From Maridesulfovibrio frigidus DSM 17176 (GTDB lineage: Bacteria; Desulfobacterota; Desulfovibrionia; Desulfovibrionales; Desulfovibrionaceae): a stretch of 63,068 nt of DNA. Below the pieces are notes generated by a model. That model was not told where the DNA came from, did no database searches, and saw only the letters and a list, made by a program, of their open reading frames with translations. Shown one piece after another: positions 53,597 to 62,991 of the stretch (position 1 is its first letter; each line of letters begins with the position of its first letter). The translations under genes and the position numbers were made by a program. The stretch spans positions 1 through 63,068 of the forward strand of contig NZ_JONL01000013.1 in the NCBI RefSeq assembly GCF_000711735.1, read 5' to 3'.

Positions 53597-54409
53597 ATGA
53601 CTCAAATAATACTCACAGCCATACTTATATTTTTACTACTGCCCCTGCCGCTGATCATAATTTCAGCATTAGCAAATCGAAAAGAACTATCTAAGCGCGG
53701 TGCAAGGGTAACCGCTTCAGACTTTCTTATGTCGGTGATAACCACAGAACTGAGTCTATTCCTAACTATTCTTACCCGACCAATCTTTTTTATAGGATGG
53801 TTCGAACGGGCAAGCAAAAAGAAAAGAGGACAGCCGATCCTCATGGTTCATGGACTTTATCACAATGATACGGCTTGGCTACTCATAAAACCCAGATTGA
53901 AAAATGCAGGATTTAAAAATTTTAATACGTGGTCATACAACAGTTTCACAACCTCATACCCAGACCTTCTCATTGAACTACGCAAAAAAATTCTAAAGCT
54001 GTACGCAGAAAACAATAATCAGAAATTGCTGCTCATAGGGCATAGCCTTGGTGGATTGCTAATGACCGGAGCAATTGCAGATGAGGAAGTCGCAGGAGCT
54101 GTAGAAAAACTGATCACTCTCGGAACTCCTTGCCGTGGTAGCCTTCTGGCTATCGCCGCACCTGGTAAGCTAGGACAGAGCCTGCACCCGGACAGCTCAC
54201 TATTCAAATACCTTCGTTCTATTCCATCCCCCGCTGGCGTCGACAAAACGGCTATAATATCTCCGGTAGATGAAATGGTTCTACCATGGGAGAACCTCCA
54301 ACCATATGATACAAGCTGGAAAGTCATACGTAGTCCGGCCATGGGACATGTTTCTATGCTATATAGCCGCAAAGTGGCTAAAATAATCTCCAAAATTTTA
54401 AAGCAATAA
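53597..54409 (+). CDS. Membrane-anchored alpha/beta hydrolase (lipase-like)
   Basis: A 270-residue protein. An N-terminal hydrophobic helix (about 4-25) may anchor it. The hydrolase domain includes PILMVHGLYHNDTAWL (oxyanion region) and nucleophile Ser150 in GHSLGGLL. An Asp (SPVDEMVLPWE) and a late His (GHVSMLYS) complete a probable triad. The LGTPCRG stretch is typical of triacylglycerol lipases. A strong hairpin follows the gene. Confidence 0.85.
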   Translation: MTQIILTAILIFLLLPLPLIIISALANRKELSKRGARVTASDFLMSVITTELSLFLTILTRPIFFIGWFERASKKKRGQPILMVHGLYHNDTAWLLIKPRLKNAGFKNFNTWSYNSFTTSYPDLLIELRKKILKLYAENNNQKLLLIGHSLGGLLMTGAIADEEVAGAVEKLITLGTPCRGSLLAIAAPGKLGQSLHPDSSLFKYLRSIPSPAGVDKTAIISPVDEMVLPWENLQPYDTSWKVIRSPAMGHVSMLYSRKVAKIISKILKQ

Positions 54410-54414
54410 AAAAA

Positions 54415-54440
54415 GGGAGAAAGACAATAGTCTTTCTCCC
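54415..54440. terminator. Bidirectional terminator
   Basis: GGGAGAAAGAC (54415-54425) and GTCTTTCTCCC (54430-54440) form an 11-bp stem with a 4-base loop. An A-run lies to its left and TTATAATTT to its right. It separates the convergent hydrolase and HEAT-receiver genes. Confidence 0.85.
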
Positions 54441-54484
54441 TTATAATTTAGCATTAGAGTAAAATCATTAACTGAAACATTCCC

Positions 54485-56074
54485 TTAGGAAACATACTCT
54501 GCAATCTTCGCTTTAAGCTGATCTGGAGTGAAAGGCTTTGTAATAAAGTCAGTAACTCCAGTCTTTCTCGCAAGCTCCATCTGAGACGTTTCAGACTCAG
54601 TTGTAACCATTATAATGGGTATTTTTTCAAAACCATCGGTAAATCTAAGCTTTTCGACAAGTTCCATACCATCCATCACCGGCATATTCATATCAGTGAT
54701 TACGACATCAAACTCATCACCCTGCTCGACAAAAGCATATGCTTCCTGTCCATTCTCAGCGATTGACGGCTCATACCCATTGCTAGTCAGAATACTGCGA
54801 TAAAGAGCAAGCATAGATTTTGAGTCATCTACAGCTAAAGCTCGTTTACCTGCAATTTCTTCAATATCCGGCAATCTAGCAATATCTACTGTTGCCTCAT
54901 CACCGCCAATTTCTGTGAGTTTTTCGCGGAAAGCAGTACGAACTTCGGGGTCTTTAGAAGCAACAACCGCGTTCATCATGAAACGCCCGATCTTGCCTTC
55001 ATTATAAAGACCTGCAAAAATATTTAACGCTTTTGCTGTAACAACAGCGCGAATAATCTTGCCGGCCTGACTCCCGCCCTGACTGATCATTTCAGTCATC
55101 TTCTTAATCACGCCCGGATTAACTTGACGATCAAGACCTGTTAGAACTGCTAAAGTAATAAGCTCATCATCTACGTCAAGGCCATCAATCAGGCTGATAA
55201 CGCCTTTCATTGTCCCGATACTACCTATGGCTTCATATATTGCGTAATTTACGCTTGAATCTGTAGAATATTTTTTATCAAGAGCATCCATGAGAACTTC
55301 GAGACCACTTTTATCACCGATAAACCCAAGAACGTTTGCGGCAAGGATCATGTCATCCTTTTCCGCATCAGGAGTTATAACTTTCTGTAGATAAGGAACG
55401 GCTGGCGCACCAAGATCGGTCAGACAATCAGTAACAACCCTGCGAACCGTTGGGTTTCTATGATGCAAGTTATCTACGATAAAACTAAGAGATGCACTAC
55501 TGCCAATGGAAGTTAAAGCCTCAACAGCTTTCCATGTGGTCAGATCGCAGATTTCATAATATGCGTCTTCGTTATTGCGAGTAACAATGTCCGAAAGAGC
55601 GCCAATGGACTCTTCGTCTTTAAATGTTCCAACCACCTCTATACACATAGATGCGACCAAATCGTCATCATTTGTAATATTAGAACGGAAGAGGCTAACT
55701 GATTCATCTCCGCCTATTTTTGATAGAGAAACAATAACTTCAAATAGTAAATCTGAATCATCTGTTTTCTCTGCAAGCGAGACTAAAAAAGGAGTTGCAG
55801 TTGCAAACTTGAACTCTCCACATAACCTTATGCAGAGAACTCTAATTTTTTCATTATCACAACTAAGAAGATCGACAGCACTCTTTTCATCGGAAGAAAG
55901 AACCCCGTTGAGAGCTGTAACAACCATATAGTCAACTGAAGTATCCCCGATAGGATTTTTAAAGAGATCAAGAAGATCTTCTAAATCTTCAATATCTTTT
56001 CCCATGGAAACTTCATTCAAAATACTAATTTTGTCCAAAAAGGATTGGTCCCTAAACCCTGTCAAACTAGACAT
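54485..56074 (-). CDS. HEAT-repeat protein with C-terminal receiver
   Basis: A 529-residue response regulator. Residues about 20-400 form HEAT-like alpha-helical repeats (for example TPFLVSLAEKTDDSDLLFEV, NPTVRRVVTDCLTDLGAPAV). A receiver domain follows (about 412-529), with D461 in VVITDMNMP and the switch Lys in FITKPFT. HEAT repeats bind protein partners, so the receiver probably controls a protein contact. It is 36 bases after cheX on the same strand, so it likely belongs to a chemotaxis-type pathway in which CheX removes its phosphate. Confidence 0.88.
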   Translation of the reverse strand: MSSLTGFRDQSFLDKISILNEVSMGKDIEDLEDLLDLFKNPIGDTSVDYMVVTALNGVLSSDEKSAVDLLSCDNEKIRVLCIRLCGEFKFATATPFLVSLAEKTDDSDLLFEVIVSLSKIGGDESVSLFRSNITNDDDLVASMCIEVVGTFKDEESIGALSDIVTRNNEDAYYEICDLTTWKAVEALTSIGSSASLSFIVDNLHHRNPTVRRVVTDCLTDLGAPAVPYLQKVITPDAEKDDMILAANVLGFIGDKSGLEVLMDALDKKYSTDSSVNYAIYEAIGSIGTMKGVISLIDGLDVDDELITLAVLTGLDRQVNPGVIKKMTEMISQGGSQAGKIIRAVVTAKALNIFAGLYNEGKIGRFMMNAVVASKDPEVRTAFREKLTEIGGDEATVDIARLPDIEEIAGKRALAVDDSKSMLALYRSILTSNGYEPSIAENGQEAYAFVEQGDEFDVVITDMNMPVMDGMELVEKLRFTDGFEKIPIIMVTTESETSQMELARKTGVTDFITKPFTPDQLKAKIAEYVS

Positions 56075-56110
56075 ATAATGACTCTCTTTTTTTCATTAAA
56101 ACAAAAAAGG

Positions 56111-56569
56111 TTACTCGAAACTGAATTCGATAGTAAACTCCCCTGCTTCACTGCTGAAAGGGATGGCCATAATTGGAGTCGACGCCATGTGAGAAATAGA
56201 ATGATTATCTCCCATAATTACCGACGGAGTTGACCCGGAAAAGGTTAACCCTTGTTCCACCAATCCTGCTCTAGCCTGTCCTGAAATCATATTTGTGATC
56301 TCACCAACTGCGTCCTGAACATCTTGTAGGATGTCTTGAATATCATCTCCAAGCATATTTTTTACAATAGTTACTGCACAATTTTTTGTAAATGTGATCG
56401 AAATTGTTCCATTCATATCACCAGTAATTCCAACCAGCCCGGTAACATCGCCTACGGCTGTTTTACCCTTTTTAACATAGGGCTTGCCTGGCGTCGGAGT
56501 AATCATAGCCATCATGGACAAAACATCCACAGCAGCCTTGATAAACGGTTTTGCTAATTCCACTTTCAT
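56111..56569 (-). CDS. cheX: Chemotaxis phosphatase CheX
   Basis: A 152-residue CheX-type protein. ATG 56569 is chosen because the family starts MKxELxxPFIxA and because AAGGGAAAG lies upstream; an earlier in-frame ATG (56638) adds 23 residues with no family match. The segment DVQDAVGEITNMISGQARAG holds the E-x-x-N phosphatase motif. CheX dephosphorylates receiver domains; the co-operonic HEAT-receiver protein is the obvious candidate substrate. Confidence 0.88.
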   Translation of the reverse strand: MKVELAKPFIKAAVDVLSMMAMITPTPGKPYVKKGKTAVGDVTGLVGITGDMNGTISITFTKNCAVTIVKNMLGDDIQDILQDVQDAVGEITNMISGQARAGLVEQGLTFSGSTPSVIMGDNHSISHMASTPIMAIPFSSEAGEFTIEFSFE

Positions 56570-56864
56570 AAGAGCTTTCCCTTTATCAGACGTCATTCCC
56601 AAAGAGGGAGTGCCTACCAAAAGTTGCAAGTTATCCACAAGGTAAATACATAATTTCTGAGATACTACCCATAAAAGCGGAAAGGTTCAAGATCATTGAA
56701 AAGAATAATGCATTTTCCCAAATACAAAGCTTCACATCCGGATAAAAACCTTAACTCAACAACAATTGAGTATATTTCATGCTTAATGTTGCAGGCTCCA
56801 TAAGGATTATGTAATTAATATAAATAACTTTAAGCCTCTACAAATAAAAGATCTGGAAGGAAAT

Positions 56865-58106
56865 ATGATTCAAAGCCTATTTGGACTGATTGGAATAATG
56901 GCCATTGCTTGGGCCATAAGTGAAAATAAGCGCAATATCCGCTTCAAAAGCATATCAACAGGACTTGTTCTTCAATTTATAGTCGCAACATTAATGCTGA
57001 AAGTAACCATTTTCAGTGATGCTATGATGTACTTGAACCACGCGGTTGATGCACTCCAGCTGGCAACTCAGGCCGGCACAAGTTTTATTTTCGGATACAT
57101 AGGCGGTGGCCCTCTTCCCTTCACAGAAAGTTCTCCGGGGGCAAGTTGGACTTTAGCCTTTAGAGCTCTTCCACTTATTTTAGTAGTAAGTGCTCTCTCA
57201 GCCTTGCTTTTCTACTGGCGCATAATTCCGGTGATAGTTAAAGGATTCTCGTTTATCTTAGAAAAAACAATGAATATTAGTGGACACTTAGGACTCGGTG
57301 TTGCTGCAAACATTTTTGTAGGAATGGTCGAAGCTCCCATCATTATCGGACCTTATGTAAAATCGATGAGTCGAAGTGAGCTTATGACTCTTATGGTCAG
57401 CGGAATGGCTACCATTTCCGGCACTGTTCTGGTCCTATACGCGTCAATACTCAACCCGGTCCTCCCGGGAGCTATCGGGCATATTCTTACAGCATCTATC
57501 ATCAGTGCCCCTGCAGCAATCCTTATTGCCCAACTGATGGTACCTGAAACAGCAGATATTATTTCTATTAAAAGAAGCAATATCACAAGCCAAGCATCAA
57601 GCTCCATGGATGCTATTACTAAAGGTACATCTGACGGCGTTAAACTTCTAATTACGGTAGTAGCACTTCTTTTGGTACTAATAGCCTTAGTATCCCTCGC
57701 AAACCAAATATTAACAGTATTTCCAGATGTATTAGGAGAGCCTGTTACCCTGCAACGCATTCTCAGCATTATCATGTGGCCTGTTGTATGGCTCATGGGA
57801 ATCCCCGCTTCCGAAGCATCCACCGCTGCGGGACTGATGGGAACAAAAACAATCCTCAACGAATTTTTAGCATACTTGCAGTTGGCAAACCTTACTCCGG
57901 GCTTGCTTTCCGAAAGATCTACAATGATTATGACCTATGCAATGTGCGGATTTGCCAATTTGGGAAGTCTTGGAATATTAATTGGAGGGCTGACAGCAAT
58001 AGCTCCTTCACGTAAGGAAGAAATTGTAGAGTTGGGCGTAAAGTCCATAATCGGAGGAACATTAGCTACCTGTATGACAGGGGCAATCGTTGGAGTTCTC
58101 TACTAA
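56865..58106 (+). CDS. nupC: Concentrative nucleoside transporter (NupC)
   Basis: A 413-residue membrane protein with the CNT family pattern: an N-terminal three-helix part, FIFGYIGGGPLPF (about 74-86), GLGVAANIFVGMVEAPIIIGPYV (about 143-165), MVSGMATISGTVLVLYA, and the late YAMCGFANLGSLGILIGGL. It moves nucleosides with Na+ or H+. CTGGAAGGAAAT precedes the start. Length is as usual for the family. Confidence 0.93.
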   Translation: MIQSLFGLIGIMAIAWAISENKRNIRFKSISTGLVLQFIVATLMLKVTIFSDAMMYLNHAVDALQLATQAGTSFIFGYIGGGPLPFTESSPGASWTLAFRALPLILVVSALSALLFYWRIIPVIVKGFSFILEKTMNISGHLGLGVAANIFVGMVEAPIIIGPYVKSMSRSELMTLMVSGMATISGTVLVLYASILNPVLPGAIGHILTASIISAPAAILIAQLMVPETADIISIKRSNITSQASSSMDAITKGTSDGVKLLITVVALLLVLIALVSLANQILTVFPDVLGEPVTLQRILSIIMWPVVWLMGIPASEASTAAGLMGTKTILNEFLAYLQLANLTPGLLSERSTMIMTYAMCGFANLGSLGILIGGLTAIAPSRKEEIVELGVKSIIGGTLATCMTGAIVGVLY

Positions 58107-58140
58107 GCAGCCTTTCACTACTAAAGGATACAACTGTAAA

Positions 58141-59886
58141 ATGTCAGAAGAAGCACCGAAGCACAGCCCTTTACTTAAGGACTTCCTTCATAAAAGAGTC
58201 CACACCACAAAAGCCCTGCTGATTGTAGCGGCTATTGCTGTAGGTGTATGCTCAGCTCTTGCGGCAGTTGCTTTAAATAGATCCCTTAAATTTCTGAATG
58301 AACTCAGAATGAACAACTCTGATCATTGGTGGATTTTTCTGCTGCCTGCTGCTGGAGCTATGCTTGCTGTTATTCTCAGCAAAAATGTTTTCAAAGAATC
58401 CGGTGGGCATGGAGTTGGGGAAGTCATCGCAAAAGTGGGATTAAAGCAAGGAATCCTTCGCCCGATATCAATATTTAGTGCACTGATCACCAGTCTGCTC
58501 ACAATCGCAAGCGGCGGTTCTGCCGGCCCCGAAGCTCCAGTCGTTGTCAGTGGTTCATCCATGGGTTCCAACTTATCCAGACTTCTCAAAATGAGTGGGC
58601 AGTCGAGGATGACACTTATAGGCTGCGGAGCAGCAGGATCAATTTCCGCAATTTTCAATGCACCTGTCACGGGCATGATTTTCGCGGTTGAAATAATCCT
58701 CGGTGAATGGACTCCTTACAATTTAATTCCAATTGCAATTTCATCAGTTGTGGCGACTCAAACATCCAGGATTCTAGAAGGAAATGTGATTCCTTTTCGA
58801 GAAGTATTCCCTGCTATGGGGTTCGCTGATTTTGGAGTGTCTATCGCTCTCGCCGTCCTTACAGCCCTTATCTCAGTCTTATTTGTGCGATCAATTAGGC
58901 AAGTTGGATCGGTCGCTTCAACTATCAGTAATAAGCCTTGGCTGAAAGCGGCTCTAGGTGGACTTGCGGTTGGAATAGTGGGAGTATTTTTTCCACTTGC
59001 TCTTGGAGAAGGATATAAATCCATAAGAATGGCAATACACGGAACACTTCCCTCAGGAATTACGGTAATTGCCCTACTCCTTCTAGCCAGAATCGCAACA
59101 ACATCACTAACTCTGGGAAGCGGAGGGCTGGGTGGTATTTTTGCCCCTTGCTTAGTCATTGGCTCTATATTCGGAGCTTTGTTTCATAGGACAGCCTCTG
59201 CTATCTTGCCAGCCGGATGGATCACTGGAGAAGGGGCATACGTCATTCTTGGAATGGCAGGAGTCGTTAGCGGGGTAATGCAAGCCCCCTTAACTAGCGT
59301 ATTTCTCGTACTGGAAATAACCAATGGCTATCAAGCTGTGATGCACATAATGACAGTGACATTCCTGTCATCAATGCTAACACACGCGTTCGAACCGTCA
59401 TCATTTTATTTCAAAGATTTAGTGGAAAAGGGCCAACTCCTCAGACCTAAAACTGATGAGAAAATACTGGCTGACATTGATACACAAGATCTTGTTTGCA
59501 AAAATATGACTGAGGTTTGTCCACAGATGCCTGTCATCGATTTTTTAAAAGTGCTTAAGAGTACTAATCAAACGCATATTCCAATCATTGATAGTACAAC
59601 TAAAAATTTCATGGGCATGGTGGATGTAGTTTCAGCTCGTTCCGCAATTTTAGATCCAGAGCGACAGCAGAGTCGCATTGGTGAAGTTGCTACGGATAAA
59701 AATACTCCCAAAATTGAGTTTGGAATGGGGGCAGCAGAGATATTGGAAATTATGGCTAGAAGCGGCAAAAAAACTTTGCCAGTTATGAAAAACGGAGTTT
59801 TTGCAGGAGTCATAACAAAGGAAGATATCTTATCTGCCTATCGGGGAGAAATGAAAAATTACGGCACTTGCGACAATTTATTTTAG
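58141..59886 (+). CDS. ClC-family chloride channel with CBS domains
   Basis: A 581-residue protein. ATG 58141 has CTAAAGGATAC before it; the longer frame begins inside nupC. The channel part (about 25-440) has GSAGPEAPVVVSGSSMGSNL (selectivity region), GAAGSISAIFNAPVTGMIFAVE and GSGGLGGIFAPCLVIGS. The C-terminal two CBS domains (about 458-575) bind nucleotides and regulate the pore. The proton-pathway glutamate is kept in GPEAP, and it may be a channel or an exchanger. Confidence 0.9.
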   Translation: MSEEAPKHSPLLKDFLHKRVHTTKALLIVAAIAVGVCSALAAVALNRSLKFLNELRMNNSDHWWIFLLPAAGAMLAVILSKNVFKESGGHGVGEVIAKVGLKQGILRPISIFSALITSLLTIASGGSAGPEAPVVVSGSSMGSNLSRLLKMSGQSRMTLIGCGAAGSISAIFNAPVTGMIFAVEIILGEWTPYNLIPIAISSVVATQTSRILEGNVIPFREVFPAMGFADFGVSIALAVLTALISVLFVRSIRQVGSVASTISNKPWLKAALGGLAVGIVGVFFPLALGEGYKSIRMAIHGTLPSGITVIALLLLARIATTSLTLGSGGLGGIFAPCLVIGSIFGALFHRTASAILPAGWITGEGAYVILGMAGVVSGVMQAPLTSVFLVLEITNGYQAVMHIMTVTFLSSMLTHAFEPSSFYFKDLVEKGQLLRPKTDEKILADIDTQDLVCKNMTEVCPQMPVIDFLKVLKSTNQTHIPIIDSTTKNFMGMVDVVSARSAILDPERQQSRIGEVATDKNTPKIEFGMGAAEILEIMARSGKKTLPVMKNGVFAGVITKEDILSAYRGEMKNYGTCDNLF

Positions 59887-60656
59887 TGCAAATTAACTGA
59901 ATACTTTTCAGCCATTTTATCCAAAGCACCAGATTCCTGTAGATAGCGCATAACCGCCTCGATTTCATCAATTTTACCAGCAAGCATCGATTTACGCGAA
60001 ACTCCAGCATAAACAGGCATGATCTTGGGCTTAAATTTAAAGGAAGAACCTTCTACCTTACCTTCTAAAGACAACTCATGAATAGAATAGCCGCCAACAG
60101 AATCTGAACAAATTACGGCGTCAACTTCTCCGCGAGCAAGTCCTACAAAGGATTCCTTGGATGAGCGATACAGAACCTTTACCATTCTATCATCCAGATC
60201 AAATGCGGGAAAATATTTGGCATCACGACTTTGCCCAACTTTTAAGCCCGACAAATCTGAGTACTTATCTATTTTAACTCCTGAACCCTTTCGAACATAA
60301 AATCTTTTGATTGAGTTTACTTTATATGGCGGAGAAACATAACGTATAAATTCGTTTCTTTCTTTTCTAAATAACAAACTACTAATTAAATCAATTTTTC
60401 CAGATTCCAATTGACTCATATTTTCACTAAAAGAACCCGAAACAAACTCAACTCTGAACCCCATATGTTTCGCAAGAGCACTCATAAGTTCGTAATCAAA
60501 ACCACTTTTATCCTTGCCGTCTATCATCCAAGGCGGATAATGGCTCAGAGCGACTCTAACTGTCTCACGAGCGTGCAATTCAGTTTGCTGTTGAGTAACA
60601 AATAAAAAACACAATAGAAATAAAAAACAATAAAATACCTTAATCAAGCTTTTCAT
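59883..60656 (-). CDS. Periplasmic solute-binding protein (SBP family 3)
   Basis: A 257-residue protein with a signal peptide (about 1-30, hydrophobic FYCFLFLLCFLFV). The mature part has the family 3 pattern VRVALSHYPPWMIDG, GFDYELMSALAKHMGFRVEF and KIDLISSLLFRKER. It probably senses or delivers an amino acid or similar compound. No ABC permease or ATPase lies next to it. Its stop overlaps that of the convergent ClC gene, and it overlaps the upstream small gene by 17 bases. Confidence 0.88.
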   Translation of the reverse strand: MKSLIKVFYCFLFLLCFLFVTQQQTELHARETVRVALSHYPPWMIDGKDKSGFDYELMSALAKHMGFRVEFVSGSFSENMSQLESGKIDLISSLLFRKERNEFIRYVSPPYKVNSIKRFYVRKGSGVKIDKYSDLSGLKVGQSRDAKYFPAFDLDDRMVKVLYRSSKESFVGLARGEVDAVICSDSVGGYSIHELSLEGKVEGSSFKFKPKIMPVYAGVSRKSMLAGKIDEIEAVMRYLQESGALDKMAEKYSVNLH

Positions 60657-60828
60657 CTCTTATGCTTTCGCCATTTTGAATGTTATCATCTGAAGTTACA
60701 TATTTTTTTTTTAAAACGGTATCTGCAACTTTACCCATCACCGATTTAAGCCTTTCTTCCAAATCTGGGTTTTCTTTAATCACTTCTAATGAATCATTGA
60801 GAAACTTCTTAGAAATTTTATCTCGCAT
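60640..60828 (-). CDS. Small helical protein upstream of the binding protein
   Basis: A 62-residue, charged, helical protein. ATG 60828 is chosen because TTAGGAGTGTTC precedes it; the longer frame would add a hydrophobic stretch with no site. It ends inside the next gene's start, so the two are coupled. No family recognised. Confidence 0.6.
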   Translation of the reverse strand: MRDKISKKFLNDSLEVIKENPDLEERLKSVMGKVADTVLKKKYVTSDDNIQNGESIRDEKLD

Positions 60829-61243
60829 GAACACTCCTAATAAATGATTTAAGAGTAGAGTAAAACGAAACACAAAAAACAAGTTACACATATACAACAT
60901 GCAAAGTATAGCACACACCATAACTAAAAACAAGTTACACTTAAAATCATTAGCCTAAGATAATACACCTTGATAATAATAGCACATAATATATTACTTA
61001 GTAGTATAAAAAAACATTACAAACCATAAAGAAAAACTAAGATCAGTAAGGAACACGGATACTCACTCATAATTAACAACTAAATGATGCAACTCTAATA
61101 GTAATAGAAATGTATCAGTTATATGGTTAAAGCATAGCAAACAGCTTCCCTCATTTACTTTTTTTTATTAATAGAATAAGTTCACCTTAATTCTAAGATT
61201 AAAATCAATTGAAATATATAAATATAATCACAGGATATAAATA
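60829..61243. other. AT-rich intergenic region
   Basis: A divergent gap of about 415 bases, rich in A and T. It must hold promoters for both sides, but I cannot pick reliable ones. CAAGTTACAC occurs at about 60881-60890 and again at 60931-60940. Confidence 0.5.
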
Positions 61244-62308
61244 ATGACCAGCCAAGCCAAACAAGAAGACTTGATTCCAGAAGAATATCTGCAAATCAGT
61301 TCTAATATTGTCAGCACATTCGGCAACAGAACTCCTGTCACGCTATGTATATATGATGAAGAATTTCAGCGAGTTGCTCCTTTATTCTCCAAAGATACAA
61401 GGTTGACTCCTAAAAAACTTGATCGAATGAACATGGAATGCAACGGAGGCAATCTTTTTATAACTAAAGATGAATACTCATCTCTTGCAGGCCACATAAG
61501 TCAAAACCTTGGAGTTCTTTTAACCGAGCATTATCTTGATGAACCAGCCGCAGCAGAAATCTTTTATGATGGGATACTCGAAAAAGTTAAAGAGTTTTAT
61601 GAGAACCCTATCTCAGAGACCCTTGAACAGTTAAAAACAGTTCTTGCTATTTTTAGTGAATACGTATGGGTGGATAGAAATCGCTGGTCACACTTTTTTA
61701 ATTCTCTTCAACGCCAAAATGATCTTTGTTGTCATGTGGTAAACACCTTGTTTGTGGGAACTGCCATATATCTAAAAACGGTACACAAAGATGGCGAAAA
61801 ACTTGAATTGAATTCTCTTGGACTTGCCTTAGTTTTGCACGATCTTGGTATGACCCAAATACCGACTGCTCTTATGACCAAGAAAAGTCCTTATTTATAT
61901 AAAGAGAAGCAAAGAATGCAAGAGCATGTAGATATTGCCGAAAAAATGATGAACAGGCTTGATGTTAAAGACAAACTCGTTAGAGATTGTCTTCTTGACC
62001 ACCATGAAAGGCTCGATGGAAGTGGATATCCTAGAGGACGGAGAGGGGACGCTTTAACAATAGAAACGCGAGTTTGCTGTGTTGCAGATGCATTTTGTGG
62101 GATGATATCAGAAAGATGGCACAAAAAAGGAATACACCCTATTCTTGCGGCCATAATTTTAACAGAAAGCAGTAAGCGATACGACAAAACACTTACCGCT
62201 GCTCTTGTTTCATTTATTATATCTAACAATCCTGAAATGCAGACTTTAATCAAAGATAAAGAGAAGATGAAGAAGCTTAGAGCCATGGCCCTAAAACAAA
62301 TGGATTAA
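61244..62308 (+). CDS. HD-GYP domain protein (c-di-GMP phosphodiesterase)
   Basis: A 354-residue protein. The N-terminal 130 residues are unassigned. The HD-GYP domain (about 150-340) has the HD pair in ALVLHDLGMTQIP and DHHERLDGSGYPRG, the signature of this class; CCVADAFCGMIS follows. Such enzymes break down cyclic di-GMP. CACAGGATATAA precedes ATG. No neighbours in the operon. Confidence 0.9.
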   Translation: MTSQAKQEDLIPEEYLQISSNIVSTFGNRTPVTLCIYDEEFQRVAPLFSKDTRLTPKKLDRMNMECNGGNLFITKDEYSSLAGHISQNLGVLLTEHYLDEPAAAEIFYDGILEKVKEFYENPISETLEQLKTVLAIFSEYVWVDRNRWSHFFNSLQRQNDLCCHVVNTLFVGTAIYLKTVHKDGEKLELNSLGLALVLHDLGMTQIPTALMTKKSPYLYKEKQRMQEHVDIAEKMMNRLDVKDKLVRDCLLDHHERLDGSGYPRGRRGDALTIETRVCCVADAFCGMISERWHKKGIHPILAAIILTESSKRYDKTLTAALVSFIISNNPEMQTLIKDKEKMKKLRAMALKQMD

Positions 62309-62740
62309 GGTTACTTCTCCAATTCTATTTAGCTGAAGGCGCTACTAAACGGACTCATAGTTCCTTTGTTCTTTAGTGAATAGTCATCCTACTTTTCTTT
62401 ATTTTCTCCCAAAACTAAGTTATCGACTTTCAAGTCATTTAAAACCAGTAGTATTTTTTTCTGAACTATTATCCTTACTATTTTGCCCGTCAAAACTTAC
62501 TAGTCCTGTTATTTTAACATTCCCATCTCCATCGAGCTTAGAAACAACAACTTTATTTATCCCTTTTCACGATCTGTATAGTTTGTGATGCAATCTTTAA
62601 ACTATCTGCCAAAACAACATTTTAACCGCAAACCAGTTAAATGAGTCACGGATTATCCTTTAAAGCATTCAATCCTCCGCACCCTGGCAGTATCAATCCG
62701 CTCCCCCCCCCTTACACACTCCCCCAATGCCCCACACGCA
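62309..62740. other. Intergenic region without a gene
   Basis: About 430 bases between the HD-GYP gene and the rRNA terminator. Short frames here have no ribosome-binding site. A C-rich stretch (about 62700-62735) lies close to the end of the rRNA operon. Confidence 0.5.
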
Positions 62741-62776
62741 AGAAAACCCGTACAAACTTAATTGTACGGGTTTTCT
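62741..62776 (-). terminator. Terminator of the rRNA operon
   Basis: AGAAAACCCGTACAA (62741-62755) and TTGTACGGGTTTTCT (62762-62776) form a 15-bp stem with a 6-base loop. It lies ten bases after the 5S gene end in the minus direction. Confidence 0.85.
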
Positions 62777-62786
62777 TTAAAAAAAA

Positions 62787-62904
62787 GTCCTTGCGACGAC
62801 CTAGTTTCCCACCAGCTACCTGGCAGTATCATCGGCGATGGAGGTCTTAACTTCCGAGTTCGGAAAGGGATCGGGTGTGGCCCCTCCTCAATGGTCACAA
62901 GGAC
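62787..62904 (-). rRNA. rrf: 5S ribosomal RNA
   Basis: About 118 bases. On the minus strand the recognisable core is CCACACCCGATCCCTTTCC, GAACTCGGAAGTTAAG and CGCCGATGATACTGC. The terminal helix GTCCTTG/CAAGGAC closes it. It follows 23S in the usual order. Confidence 0.95.
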
Positions 62905-62991
62905 AAATTTCTCTAGTTAATAGTACCAACCGTACGAGGTCAGTAGTTACCAACTATAAATATATAGTTAATAGGGAAGAGAAGAAAAATA

